Below, in pieces: positions 8,039 to 17,069 of a DNA stretch of 35,188 nucleotides. This DNA comes from Candidatus Zhuqueibacterota bacterium (GTDB lineage Bacteria > Zhuqueibacterota > QNDG01 > JABMRT01), in assembly GCA_013202295.1 (NCBI GenBank), contig JABMRT010000246.1, positions 1 through 35,188 on the forward strand, in the 5' to 3' direction. The position numbers and the translations under genes are program-made. Under the pieces are notes generated by a model. The model was not told where the DNA came from, searched no databases, and saw only the letters and a program-made list of their open reading frames with translations. How positions within the stretch are numbered: position 1 is the stretch's first letter; the number at the start of each line of letters is the position of its first letter.

Positions 8039-8839
8039 CTATTGTTGTGCCTGATACTCCTGTACCGCCTCCCAGGCAATACGTTGCAGGAACGCAACTT
8101 CGTCCTTAGTTATATCCCATTGCTTCCTCTCCTGTTCAACTGAATCTCTGTCGATCTTATCCGCGAACTGGTAGGAAAGACCAACCGGGCTCTGTCCAAA
8201 TATAGTAGCGTAGAGTACGTATAGGGTGAGGCAGGTACCATATATGCTTGGATGCTCCCGGTCTGAGCCATACATGTCCAGATCGGGGCGTTCTTTCATC
8301 GCACGCTGCCAAGCAAGGCCGACCGGTGCAACGTCTACGCCAAGTTCTGTTGCAATATCGCGATGTGCCCGTGCAATCTCTTCCATCGTAATCCATCCAA
8401 GCCGCTCATATGACCAAGCCATGAATAGCACAGGTTCAGCTCCTGTCTTCTTGATTTCTTTAACGAACTTGCGTGCGTACTCGTGGAACGTATCCACATC
8501 TGTCTCAGGGATGTCTTCCTGCAATACGACCACATCATAGTCACCTTCGCCAATCAAATTAGGCGCCTTGGTGTATTCCCACATTGTTTTCAACGCCGCT
8601 CCACCCTTGACAATTGATTCCGCCTCGATGACCCATGGTGGATTGGCAGAAGCAGCCAATAGTTCCATATGGTAGTCTACACCTTGATTCCAGAAAGTAA
8701 AGCTGTTTCCGACAAATAGAATTTTGTCCGGCGGTTCCGGTGTCCCTGTCGGCTCTGGAGCAGAGATTAAAGCGCAGGCGCTCAAAAGAAACACCCATAT
8801 TAGCAATGTCATAATCAATCGGATCGTACTCGACATCAT
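8039..8839 (-). CDS. SGNH/GDSL-type hydrolase lipoprotein
   Basis: This 266-residue lipoprotein has the lipobox LLSAC (C22), followed by a Pro/Thr/Glu linker (PEPTGTPEPP). Block I of SGNH esterases is seen as ILFVGNSFTFWN (S46 nucleophile), and the DxxH block as GSDREHPSIYG (D193, H196). The family removes acetyl or other acyl groups from carbohydrates or lipids; next to polysaccharide hydrolases a carbohydrate esterase role is likely. Length is usual for the family. The start at 8839 follows GGAGG by four bases; a second ATG at 8836 has a seven-base spacing and is equally possible. Its codon use looks richer in G and C than that of the flanking genes, a weak hint of separate origin. Confidence 0.8.
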   Translation of the reverse strand: MMSSTIRLIMTLLIWVFLLSACALISAPEPTGTPEPPDKILFVGNSFTFWNQGVDYHMELLAASANPPWVIEAESIVKGGAALKTMWEYTKAPNLIGEGDYDVVVLQEDIPETDVDTFHEYARKFVKEIKKTGAEPVLFMAWSYERLGWITMEEIARAHRDIATELGVDVAPVGLAWQRAMKERPDLDMYGSDREHPSIYGTCLTLYVLYATIFGQSPVGLSYQFADKIDRDSVEQERKQWDITKDEVAFLQRIAWEAVQEYQAQQ

Positions 8840-8969
8840 TTGTCCTCCTTGAGACTCTTCAACCACTACAACACCACTCAGTCGAGAATTCTAACACTAT
8901 TTCAGCCTGACGCTTTCCAGAATATTGCAAGCATATTTTAACTCATGTTTTTATAACAACACCTGAAAG

Positions 8970-8999
8970 CTTGATACTATCCATAAAGCAGATATCAAG
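8970..8999 (-). terminator. Hairpin downstream of the GH2 gene
   Basis: CTTGATA and TATCAAG form a seven-base stem about 20 bases after the GH2 stop codon. The minus strand continues CTTTCAGG, so there is only a short U-stretch. A weak terminator is possible. Confidence 0.35.
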
Positions 9000-9020
9000 A
9001 TTGCTGTTTGATTTTTTTTC

Positions 9021-11090
9021 TCATTCTTTTAAAAACCATTCTATCTCATCTATAATTTTTTTGCCACTACTTTCTGCTTTTGCCTTTATGATATTCTTAC
9101 CTGGTTTTAACTTCACATTTTCAAAAACAAAGTGAACGCGGGTAGCGCCTGCATTTACGGTTGTTACTTCTTTTTCATTCACAAATAATTTAACATTCCC
9201 TGTATTGCAGTACACGTTCACAGTAGTCACTTCGTGAGTTCTTTCATTAACTCTTCTATCGGTGATATAGACCATAGCTACGGGATTCCAGTTGGCCTTG
9301 TACCAGTAAAAAACATCCTTTTTCCTTTTTCTGTCGAAGGTCACTATTCCTTTCATATTACGTGCGGGTACTCCACCCCGCGACCACATAGGCACTGCGA
9401 AATCAAACATAGTCCATAAATAAGAAGCCAGAATATATGGATGCTTTTCAATGATCCCCCACTGAATTTCATGGCATCTGGTTTCGTATGATTCAGGAAA
9501 AAACTGGTCATTGTATGGAATGCTTTCCGGAACATCCTCAATTTGTTGATCAATATTACCCTCGGCGCCATATTCTGTTAATAGGATTTTGTAATCCGGA
9601 TAGTTTGTTTCCAATCCTTCAATCCAGCCCAGAAGGTCCGGTGTCTTGCCTTCATACCATCCATAATAGCGGTTCATTCCCTGAATGTCTGCATTTAGGT
9701 TTATAGGGCGTTCCACGGTGCCGTAGCCACTCACACTCACCGTGTAGCGGTCAGGATCTATGGTTTTGGCAATTTCGTTTATTTCACGAGTGACAACGGC
9801 AGGATAATCAGCCGGTGTTTCACAATACACCTCATTATGTAAGCCCCAGGTATAAATTGATGGATGATTAAAATTCTGCTTTACCAGTTCTGTGATTTGT
9901 TGCTTGGCATTGGCAGCCTCTTTGCCGGTAGTTGTTCTCACAAAAGGTACTTCAGCCCAAATAATAAAACCCATGCTGTCGCATTTGGCATAGATATACT
10001 CTGCCTGCTGATAATGGGCAAAACGTATGGTTGTGGCGCCCATTTCTTCAATTATCGCCAAATCGGTTTCATGCTGTTTGTTACTCAGGGCATTTCCATA
10101 TCCCCACCAATCCTGATGTCGACAAACACCATGTAAGGGATATTTTTCATCATTCAGGTAGAATCCATCTCCGGCAACCATCTCAAACTTTCGCACGCCA
10201 AGTGTTTGTGTGACCTCATCAATGATTTTTCCTTGTTCATCGTGCAAGGTAACAACCAATTTATACAAATAGGGATCTATCTTTCCGTGCCATAAATGTG
10301 GCTTTTCCATTTCAAGCCTTTGGACAAAAGCTTGTCTTCCGTGAGGTGTTACTTTAATAGGATCGTTTTGTGATTGAACTAAATTTCCTTTATCATCATA
10401 AATGGAAGTCTTTATCATCACATTTTGAGTAGACTTATAGCGGTTTTCAATTTTTGTAGTTACCTGGATCTCGGCACTCTGTGCAGAGACGTTCTTTTGT
10501 CTTATATAGATACCAGCAGAAGCATCGTCAGTGGTCGTAATATTCAGTTTATCGGTAACAATGAGGGAAACCGGCCGGTAGATACCACCATAGATTCCAA
10601 ACAGAAAGTGATTGACGGGTATAATATCTGGTCTGGACTGATTGTTTACTTTCACCAGAAGTTTATTTTCATGTCTCAGTTTCAGGTCATAGGTCAATTC
10701 AAACACGAAAGCTGAATAAGAACCCTGGTGCTGACCAAGATAGCGGTCGTTGATATACAAATCAGCTACTTGGCCCACTCCTTCAAATCTGATAAATATT
10801 CTTTTTTTGGCCCACTCTGTCGGAGCAAACAACATTTTTTCATAATAAGCATCACCTTGATAAAAATCTTTCCCCATTTGCATATCTACTGCATTCCAAG
10901 TATGGGGGATACTGACTTCTTCCCATGTGGCTAATGACAGATCGTCCAGACTATTCGGCGCTTTGGTGAATTTCCAGTCTTTGTTTACTGGCACAACAAT
11001 ACGACTTCCCTTTTCAGCATGTAAAAAGGAGGTGAATAGCGATGAGATCATGATTATTACAATTAATGAGGTAATGGTACGGATTTTCAT
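9021..11090 (-). CDS. Glycoside hydrolase family 2, beta-galactosidase-like
   Basis: This 689-residue secreted enzyme has a signal peptide (1-25, ending LHA). A jelly-roll sugar-binding domain (about 30-180, with IPHTWNAVD and RFEGVGQVADLYIN) is followed by an immunoglobulin-like domain (about 182-300) and a TIM barrel (about 300-610). The acid/base Glu is E420 in YTWGLHNEVY and the nucleophile is E506 in ILLTEYGAEG, both standard GH2 positions. A beta-sandwich at the C-terminus (NVKLFVNEKEV) resembles DUF4982-type domains. The start at 11090 has GGAG six bases upstream and begins the signal peptide; the longer frame to 11189 has no support. GH2 includes beta-galactosidases, beta-glucuronidases and beta-mannosidases; I cannot pick one with certainty. 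Confidence 0.92.
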   Translation of the reverse strand: MKIRTITSLIVIIMISSLFTSFLHAEKGSRIVVPVNKDWKFTKAPNSLDDLSLATWEEVSIPHTWNAVDMQMGKDFYQGDAYYEKMLFAPTEWAKKRIFIRFEGVGQVADLYINDRYLGQHQGSYSAFVFELTYDLKLRHENKLLVKVNNQSRPDIIPVNHFLFGIYGGIYRPVSLIVTDKLNITTTDDASAGIYIRQKNVSAQSAEIQVTTKIENRYKSTQNVMIKTSIYDDKGNLVQSQNDPIKVTPHGRQAFVQRLEMEKPHLWHGKIDPYLYKLVVTLHDEQGKIIDEVTQTLGVRKFEMVAGDGFYLNDEKYPLHGVCRHQDWWGYGNALSNKQHETDLAIIEEMGATTIRFAHYQQAEYIYAKCDSMGFIIWAEVPFVRTTTGKEAANAKQQITELVKQNFNHPSIYTWGLHNEVYCETPADYPAVVTREINEIAKTIDPDRYTVSVSGYGTVERPINLNADIQGMNRYYGWYEGKTPDLLGWIEGLETNYPDYKILLTEYGAEGNIDQQIEDVPESIPYNDQFFPESYETRCHEIQWGIIEKHPYILASYLWTMFDFAVPMWSRGGVPARNMKGIVTFDRKRKKDVFYWYKANWNPVAMVYITDRRVNERTHEVTTVNVYCNTGNVKLFVNEKEVTTVNAGATRVHFVFENVKLKPGKNIIKAKAESSGKKIIDEIEWFLKE

Positions 11091-11224
11091 GTGTGTCTCC
11101 TTTGAATCATCAACTGACAAATGTGAATCAATGATCTTTGCTGCCGGGCAAAACTTGTTTATCCTTTTAAAATATCCTTTATTACGCAATGACTCGAGAA
11201 TGATAATCGTTCGCTTTTCATCTG

Positions 11225-11989
11225 TTATACATTCTCATATTTGTTTACAATATCTATCGCTTCTCTTGCTTCTTCAATAGAGCCGATGCCTAATGTGATA
11301 ATATCCGATTCTTTTGAATTTTCCAAAGCGAAAGATAAGCCTTCTTCTGGCGGAATGCGACCAGCCGCCAATGTTTTCATTAGTATGAACGGTTTTTCAA
11401 TACCTTTTACAGTAGCGATTCGATCACTAACTGATTCGTTGCCTTTATAGCCAGGACAAACAAACCCCGTAGAATTCAATGGAAACAAATATGTATCAAC
11501 ATCATACTTCTTTTCGCAAAGTTCAACTATAGCAATTTTATGAGCAGCTACTCCAACAATCAAATTAGCTTCTCTTATTTTATCAATTAGTCTTTCAAGT
11601 CCATTAATTTCATTAACAGAAGAAGGTCTCTCCACAAATTGAGCATGTATTACACAGACATCAGATTTATTATCTATTAAATATTTTAATTTTACTTGAT
11701 GACTTCTCATTTGAGATGTCTCATCAATTCTTGTGGAACCTATAGCTAACAAATCTCTGTTTTTACGAATTTTTCCAACAATATCCCATATTCGTTCATT
11801 GGCTGATGTTTCAATAGTATTAATACCATTATCGATACAGTAGTTAACAGTTTCTTCAATATAATCGTCTGTAAAACGAGTTTTATACTCACTATCTCGT
11901 GCATTGCTAAAATGAGATCTTGCATAAATTGCATTTGTCCCACAAATTAATTTTGAAAAAGCTTTATTACCAATAGTCACCTGTTTCAT
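11225..11989 (-). CDS. Aldo/keto-reductase-like protein
   Basis: This cytoplasmic protein of about 254 residues has an AKR-type TIM-barrel layout: MKQVTIGNKAFSKLICGTNA at the start, YIEETVNYCIDNGINTIETS, a central VCVIHAQF and a C-terminal IITLGIGSIEEAREAI. The family normally has a catalytic Asp-Tyr-Lys-His set. Here the usual DTA after GIN is replaced by ETS and no clear catalytic Tyr follows, so oxidoreductase activity is doubtful. It is also shorter than typical AKRs (about 280-330). Start uncertain: the ATG at 11989 begins a normal AKR N-terminus but has only a weak A-rich upstream region; the frame continues to a TTG at 12037. It follows the sulfatase closely. Confidence 0.65.
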   Translation of the reverse strand: MKQVTIGNKAFSKLICGTNAIYARSHFSNARDSEYKTRFTDDYIEETVNYCIDNGINTIETSANERIWDIVGKIRKNRDLLAIGSTRIDETSQMRSHQVKLKYLIDNKSDVCVIHAQFVERPSSVNEINGLERLIDKIREANLIVGVAAHKIAIVELCEKKYDVDTYLFPLNSTGFVCPGYKGNESVSDRIATVKGIEKPFILMKTLAAGRIPPEEGLSFALENSKESDIITLGIGSIEEAREAIDIVNKYENV

Positions 11990-12045
11990 AATCGTTTTCT
12001 TTTTTTGTATAACAACCTGAATCATCTGCAAGAACAATGGCGCAG

Positions 12046-13536
12046 CTATTTCTTGTCAGGTGAATTCTTTTGATCGTCATTATCCTGATATTTTCCAAAA
12101 CGAAACGTCTTAATTGCCGGGGTAGTTCGTTCCCGGAGCATTATATTTTCTATTTTATTTGCGATGTCCGGATGTTCTTTAACCACATTGTTGTTCTCAC
12201 CGATGTCCTCTTCCAGGTTGTATAACTCAAGAGGCGCATTAAGGTTCTCATTAAGTCCCTTCTTTATCCCTTTCCATTTCCCCATGCGAACAGCGATTTG
12301 CCCGCCATATCCGGCAAAATCCCAAATCAGGAAATCGTGTTTCTTCTGCTCATCCTGTCTCCCTAAGAGTACTGGGAGCATACTGATTCCATCTGTTTTC
12401 TGTTCAAATGATGTGCCTGCTAGTTCCGCCAGCGTTGCCGGCATGTCGTAGTGGGCCGAAAGATGATCCGAAATTGTACCGGCAGGAATCCGTCCCGGCC
12501 AGCGAACAACAAGTGGCACACGGATTCCACCCTCGTACAGGGATCCCTTTAGACCACGTAAAGGACCAACGCTCTCGAAGAAAGAATAGTCCACCTGCCT
12601 CTTCAGGAATGTGGTACCGTTATCGGAAATGAACAGAACAACCGTATTATCGTCAATTTCCAATTCCTTGAGTAATTCCATCAGGCGGCCAACTTGTCTA
12701 TCCATGAAAGTGATCATTGCTGCATAGCAAGACTTTGGTGTCGGATGCGGAAGATAGGAAACTTCGCCTTCTCCATCGTAAGGTTTTTCGTCCCACTTGC
12801 CTCTGTAAGCTGCAATATCTTCTTCTGGCGCCTGTAGAGCAAGGTGTGGCAGAACTGTCGGGTAATACACGAAGAAAGGATTGTTCTTGTTTTTCCGCAC
12901 AAATGTGAGCATCTCGTCGGCTATGCGCTGAGGAGCGTATGTCTGTCCCGTGATCCCTCGTGTATTCCCTTCGAGTTTCACATTCTTTTTATCACTCACA
13001 AGGTAATTAGGGTAAAGATTATGTGCATGCCGTTGGCAATTGTACCCGTAGAATCGGTCGAACCCCTGCTCCAACGGATCGCCGCTTGAGCCTACAGCTC
13101 CGAGTCCCCACTTCCCGAAGCAACCTGTCGTATATCCATGGGTTTTGAGCGTTTTGGCAATTCCCGGCGTATCCTTTTGCAACGGAGCCTGTCCACCGAA
13201 TATCCCTTTGGCCGGATTTTCTATTTCGACGTTGGCACGAATAAATGCATGCCCGCCATGTTTACCGGTCATCAGGTTGCAGCGCGAGGGCGCACACACA
13301 GCTGAGCCAGCATAGTATTGCGTGAATCTCATTCCCTCCAGAGCGAGTCGGTTAATGTGGGGTGTTTTGATCTTCTCCTGCCCATAGCATCCGAGTTCCT
13401 TCCAGCCGAGGTCGTCGGCCATAATAAGGATGATATTGGGGCTGCGACTACGACCTTTTTCAGCCATTAGCAATGTTGGCAGAGAAAACGCTACATTTGC
13501 AGCGGTTATATTCAACATAAATTGTCTGCGATTCAT
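12046..13536 (-). CDS. Type I sulfatase with Tat-like signal
   Basis: This 496-residue enzyme belongs to the formylglycine-dependent S1 sulfatase/alkaline-phosphatase superfamily and removes sulfate esters from the polysaccharide. Residues 1-25 begin with a twin-arginine motif (NRRQFML) followed by a hydrophobic stretch. Seen signatures are PNIILIMADDLGW (metal-binding D41, D42), SAVCAPSRCNLMTGKH (C81 is the cysteine converted to formylglycine), GCFGKWGLG, PFFVYYPTVLPH and VLFISDNGT. The length is normal. The start at 13536 has AGGAG five bases upstream. A truncated second copy lies at 14767-15087. A maturase is needed for the CxPSR cysteine; none is in the window. Confidence 0.95.
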   Translation of the reverse strand: MNRRQFMLNITAANVAFSLPTLLMAEKGRSRSPNIILIMADDLGWKELGCYGQEKIKTPHINRLALEGMRFTQYYAGSAVCAPSRCNLMTGKHGGHAFIRANVEIENPAKGIFGGQAPLQKDTPGIAKTLKTHGYTTGCFGKWGLGAVGSSGDPLEQGFDRFYGYNCQRHAHNLYPNYLVSDKKNVKLEGNTRGITGQTYAPQRIADEMLTFVRKNKNNPFFVYYPTVLPHLALQAPEEDIAAYRGKWDEKPYDGEGEVSYLPHPTPKSCYAAMITFMDRQVGRLMELLKELEIDDNTVVLFISDNGTTFLKRQVDYSFFESVGPLRGLKGSLYEGGIRVPLVVRWPGRIPAGTISDHLSAHYDMPATLAELAGTSFEQKTDGISMLPVLLGRQDEQKKHDFLIWDFAGYGGQIAVRMGKWKGIKKGLNENLNAPLELYNLEEDIGENNNVVKEHPDIANKIENIMLRERTTPAIKTFRFGKYQDNDDQKNSPDKK

Positions 13537-13585
13537 TTAATCTCCTATTGTTGAACGCCTTTGATCACTTGTGGCATCAACCAAG

Positions 13586-13660
13586 TCATAAATTTTTAAT
13601 CAAATCTATTTCAGCATAGCTTCCCACGCCACCAACAATTCCGATCATTTTATCTGCCAT
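13586..13660 (-). pseudogene. N-terminal remnant of an aspartate/glutamate-racemase-like gene
   Basis: A 24-codon frame begins at an ATG with AAGGA upstream and reads MADKMIGIVGGVGSYAEIDL before stopping soon after. MIGIVGGVGPxA is the characteristic start of aspartate/glutamate racemase-family proteins, and the rest of the gene is absent. The ATG overlaps the stop of a second short open stretch (about 13658-13745) ending in KEFKWQIK, probably the C-terminal tail of another lost gene. Confidence 0.5.
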
Positions 13661-13729
13661 TTGAATTCCTTATTACAGCTAACATTAGCATTCAGAAGCT
13701 CTGTATACGTCGTCTGGAATGCCTGGTTA

Positions 13730-14602
13730 TCAGTGTGTTTTTACTTTATCAGGAATTAGTGTAAGTGTAATGTATTTATTTTTTATAATCCCCCAAAGTA
13801 TAGGTTTTTCTGAAAATCGATCCCACGCAATGGCTTGTCCGTAAAAACCAACATCATTTTCAGTTCGTACATATATTAGTTTATCTATCTTATCAATCTC
13901 TAAAACATAGGCTTTTGCATGGTCGTGACCAGTGGTATAAAGATAACCATCGGATCCCCATGATCCTCCTGAACAGCTCATCTGTCCCCAGTGGGCTACT
14001 ACTTCTTTGGGAAACACCCAACTCTCGACTTCGACAAACTTTTTTTTCTTGTATTGGTACTTGACAAGTCTGGTATCCTTGTTTCTATTCTTGCCATAGA
14101 CGGCATAGCACATCCACCAAGAGCAATCACGATGCCTGTCAATCCACGTCAAAGATCCATACTTCCTTGGCATTTGAATGGTTTTTTCGTGCTTCAATGC
14201 TTCTTTTTCTACAGTCCAAATTTCAACTGTGTTGTCGTTTGGATCAATGCCATACCGTGAATGGGCACAATACAGCCTCCCCTCAACTACGGTGCCGCTG
14301 TTCATGTGTTTGAAGTGCTTATATGCAGAGTTCTCCCTGTCTGCTTGCCATGTTGCAATCACTTTACCGTTTTCCTTGTCACATTTGGTAATCCTGATGT
14401 TGTTGATCGCGTAGAAGTACTTTTCATCGACTGCAACTCCCTGACTGGCTTTGAATGGAATCCTCTTCAACACGGTATTTCTGGTATTAGAGGGAGGGTT
14501 CCCCTTTTCTTCCGCCATCAGACATGGAAGAAGAAACAAGATGGCATAGCCCCATACATAACAGAATCTTTTAGCAATAGTGTTCATTGTAATAATGTTC
14601 AT
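13730..14602 (-). CDS. Secreted beta-propeller-like protein (often named 'cycloisomerase')
   Basis: This 290-residue secreted protein has a signal peptide in the first 30 residues (ending PCLMAEEKG). The body has repeated strand segments such as QGVAVDEKYFYAINN, HMNSGTVVEGRLYCAHSRYG, GSLTWIDRHRDCSWWMC, RLVKYQYKKKK, SCSGGSWGSDGYLYTTGHD and GQAIAWDRF. This pattern matches a family of small beta-propellers common in polysaccharide-degrading bacteria and labelled 'cycloisomerase' in databases; I know of no proven reaction. It lies between the truncated and the full sulfatase, so it may act on the same substrate. The first ATG (14602) has an A/G-rich AGGAAAAAAGGACA upstream; a second ATG five codons later is possible. 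Confidence 0.7.
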   Translation of the reverse strand: MNIITMNTIAKRFCYVWGYAILFLLPCLMAEEKGNPPSNTRNTVLKRIPFKASQGVAVDEKYFYAINNIRITKCDKENGKVIATWQADRENSAYKHFKHMNSGTVVEGRLYCAHSRYGIDPNDNTVEIWTVEKEALKHEKTIQMPRKYGSLTWIDRHRDCSWWMCYAVYGKNRNKDTRLVKYQYKKKKFVEVESWVFPKEVVAHWGQMSCSGGSWGSDGYLYTTGHDHAKAYVLEIDKIDKLIYVRTENDVGFYGQAIAWDRFSEKPILWGIIKNKYITLTLIPDKVKTH

Positions 14603-14766
14603 TGTCCTTTTTTCCTGTTCCTGGAGCTTGAATACTCACAGTATGGTAATTCTTATATGAAGAAACAACTGCCCTCTAAAATTTTATTCTGATAACCGGC
14701 GTGTTTCAGTAGCTGTAAGCAAAAAGTTACTTTCCAATTATACAATTTAAGACCTAACTTTCAAAA

Positions 14767-15087
14767 TTAGAATTTAGTGGTGAGCGTTAACAATCCACTG
14801 CTAACGCTTTGCTTACTGGTCATCAGATTGCAGCGCGAGGACGCACATACGGCCGAGCCAGAATAGTATTGCGTAAATCTCATACCCTCTCTAGCGAGTC
14901 GGTCAATGTGAGGTGTTTTGATCTTCTCCTGCCCATAGCATCCGAGTTCCTTCCAGCCGAGATCGTCGGCCATCATAAGGATGATATTGGGGCTGCGACT
15001 GGAACCTTTTTCGGACATTAACGATATTGGCAGAGCAAACGCTAAATTTGCCGCGGTCATATTCAACATAAATTGTCGACGATTCAT
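14767..15087 (-). pseudogene. Truncated sulfatase copy (N-terminal 90 residues only)
   Basis: The frame starts with MNRRQFMLNMTAANLAFALP and follows the full sulfatase (start 13536) almost residue for residue to about residue 91 (LMTSK), then diverges into an unrelated 14-residue tail and stops. The formylglycine motif is CASSR, not CAPSR. The similarity continues upstream across the ribosome site. With over 80 percent of the enzyme gone it cannot be a sulfatase; it is a partial duplication or the remains of a second tandem gene. Confidence 0.88.
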
Positions 15088-15139
15088 TTAATTTCCTTTT
15101 GTCGAATGATTTTTGAATCATCTGTAAAAAATGGCTTGG

Positions 15140-16894
15140 CTATTTTTTTTCAGGTGGATTCTCTTGTTCGATTTCCTGAATTGTGATCTTTCGTGCAAGT
15201 TCTGTGAGTGCCGTCTTGGCGTTGTTCACTACCTTGGTGTGATCTGAATTTTTTATTGTTTGTAAAATCGCGTTTAGAGAAGCCAGGTGTGCCTTGCCGT
15301 ATTCTCCCTGTTTTTCGAATGTTTCACGAAGCACCCGGATTTTTTCGTAATCCTGGATGCCTTCACGCAGACGTTCAAAACGAATGGAGCTACGTGGTCC
15401 AGGGTAGATTAAAAAGCAATCGCCTGTCGGCCAGCTTCTGCGCGGATAATCAGTCGTCCTTAAGGGATCCTCTGTGTAACTGCATAGAGCCCATCGCAGT
15501 AAACCTGTGTATCGTTTGGATGCTGCATACCAACCCAGCCAGGTGCTTTCAGCTGGAAGACTGAAAGTGAAAGTGTTTGGGCGTTTAGGTACGCAGCATA
15601 CATAGGTTGTGGTTTGCTTTCCCTGTTCAGCGCGCTTAAGGTTGAGAACCGTATCGGGCTTGAATCCACTGAAGAAGCAATAATCATGCACTCGGTCGAT
15701 AATAGAAGTAAGGTTCTTATTGGCGGCCAAGGTTATTTTAAAATCCGGACTGACACTGTCGATTAAGGCAATCATGCTGTTCATGTCTTCGAGATGTCGT
15801 TCATCCATGGCGATAGTGGTTATATCAAACCATCCCTTTTTCTTCAGGTGCGTAGTGAAGTCTTTTAGAAATGGGCTCCAGTAGTCGTCATAAACTGCCG
15901 TTCCCGGCTTTGCGGTGATTTTCTTGTATTCCCCAGACGCTTCGTCCTGGTAATAGAGATTATTTCCAAAGGGAACCATAGAATAGCAATTGATTTGTTG
16001 GCTAATTCCGCATTTGAAACCAAATTCAACATATTTATCGAAAAGCGAATAGTCATAGGTCCAAGTCCCGTCAGTCCTTCTGGTAGGCCTGACCATTGTA
16101 TCGAAGGCATCATAGGTTTGCTGGCCCCAGGGACGATCGACAATAGTTGTTGTCAGGCACTTCTGTCCGGCATTTGCGACAAGGGTCAGTACATCTTTGA
16201 GCTTGGCCCAATGGTCGGGTGACCAAGGTTTGAGGCCATGAATACGGGCGATGGCCCATGGGTGCTGCCATAGATCCAAATGAAAAGTCCAGTCTTTGGG
16301 CCCTGGAAGCACCTGTGACAGCACTTCAACTTTCAGATTGAAATGAACAGAATGATCGGAAGCATCTTTAACTTGAAGCTGTCCTGAGTAAGTGCCAGGG
16401 ACCGCATCCACAGGAACGTTGATGCTCAACCATATCGGCCGTGTTGATGCGGCCGGTATGTCGATGGGCTTTGCTGGTTCAAGGATGTCTCCTTGCAATT
16501 GTTCTTTTCCCAGAGTGTAACGAACGTAGAAGGGAACGACACACTTGGCAGAGATCATGGCTCCGGAAGTGCTCATTAGATCGGTAGTCGACAGCGTCAC
16601 ATCTTTAAGGCCGGTTCCTGTCCATATGACAAATTGACCATGAACCCGCTCACCACGCCAAGCGGTGAATGAGCAATTTTTAGTCTCCTGCAGGTCTGGA
16701 AAGGTATCTCTTTCATAGCGGCGGTCAACAGAGGCAACTGATGCGTTCAAGATAATTGAAGCTGCATTATGAGGGATTATCTTTTTAACAGGAGCATCCG
16801 GTTCCCTCAGAGACTGGGCCCAGGCAGTGGTGTGCAACATAACCACTGCGGTGATAAAGGAGCAAGCTAAGATACGAGACCCTGTTTTTCTCAT
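15140..16894 (-). CDS. GH123-like / DUF4091 glycoside hydrolase
   Basis: This 584-residue secreted protein has a signal peptide (1-26, ending AWA). N-terminal beta-sandwich domains (about 40-195) carry SINVPVDAVPGTYSG, a typical line of DUF4091/GH123 proteins. A TIM-barrel follows (about 200-480) with TTIAMDERHLEDM, where D364-E365 matches the Asp-Glu pair used in GH123 substrate-assisted catalysis. The C-terminus has GDCFLIYPGPRSSIRFERLREGIQDYE, the hallmark of the DUF4091 module. GH123 members are beta-N-acetylgalactosaminidases, but many relatives are uncharacterised, so the substrate is open. The start has GGAGG ten bases upstream. The last codons and following bases resemble the 3' end of the sulfatase gene at 12046 (see findings). 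Confidence 0.82.
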   Translation of the reverse strand: MRKTGSRILACSFITAVVMLHTTAWAQSLREPDAPVKKIIPHNAASIILNASVASVDRRYERDTFPDLQETKNCSFTAWRGERVHGQFVIWTGTGLKDVTLSTTDLMSTSGAMISAKCVVPFYVRYTLGKEQLQGDILEPAKPIDIPAASTRPIWLSINVPVDAVPGTYSGQLQVKDASDHSVHFNLKVEVLSQVLPGPKDWTFHLDLWQHPWAIARIHGLKPWSPDHWAKLKDVLTLVANAGQKCLTTTIVDRPWGQQTYDAFDTMVRPTRRTDGTWTYDYSLFDKYVEFGFKCGISQQINCYSMVPFGNNLYYQDEASGEYKKITAKPGTAVYDDYWSPFLKDFTTHLKKKGWFDITTIAMDERHLEDMNSMIALIDSVSPDFKITLAANKNLTSIIDRVHDYCFFSGFKPDTVLNLKRAEQGKQTTTYVCCVPKRPNTFTFSLPAESTWLGWYAASKRYTGLLRWALCSYTEDPLRTTDYPRRSWPTGDCFLIYPGPRSSIRFERLREGIQDYEKIRVLRETFEKQGEYGKAHLASLNAILQTIKNSDHTKVVNNAKTALTELARKITIQEIEQENPPEKK

Positions 16895-16920
16895 TTCTAT
16901 CTATCCTCCATATTCTTCTT

Positions 16921-16980
16921 AATCCAACGGCCAGACTAACTGGTTTAAAAACTGTACGAAAAGACATGTTTAAAAAACAA
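16921..16980 (-). promoter_or_regulatory. Leader of the GH123-like gene, similar to the GH105 leader
   Basis: Contains GTTTTTTAAACATGT and TTTAAACCAGTTAGTC on the minus strand, in the same order as the GH105 leader but closer together. Just upstream is a stretch with no further clear motif. Confidence 0.45.
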
Positions 16981-17069
16981 TTCTACTAAAGGACTGGCCT
17001 GAATAAATACAACATGTCCCGATGCTTTTAAACTTGGGATAGGCTGATAATAATTGACATCTTCAAAAT

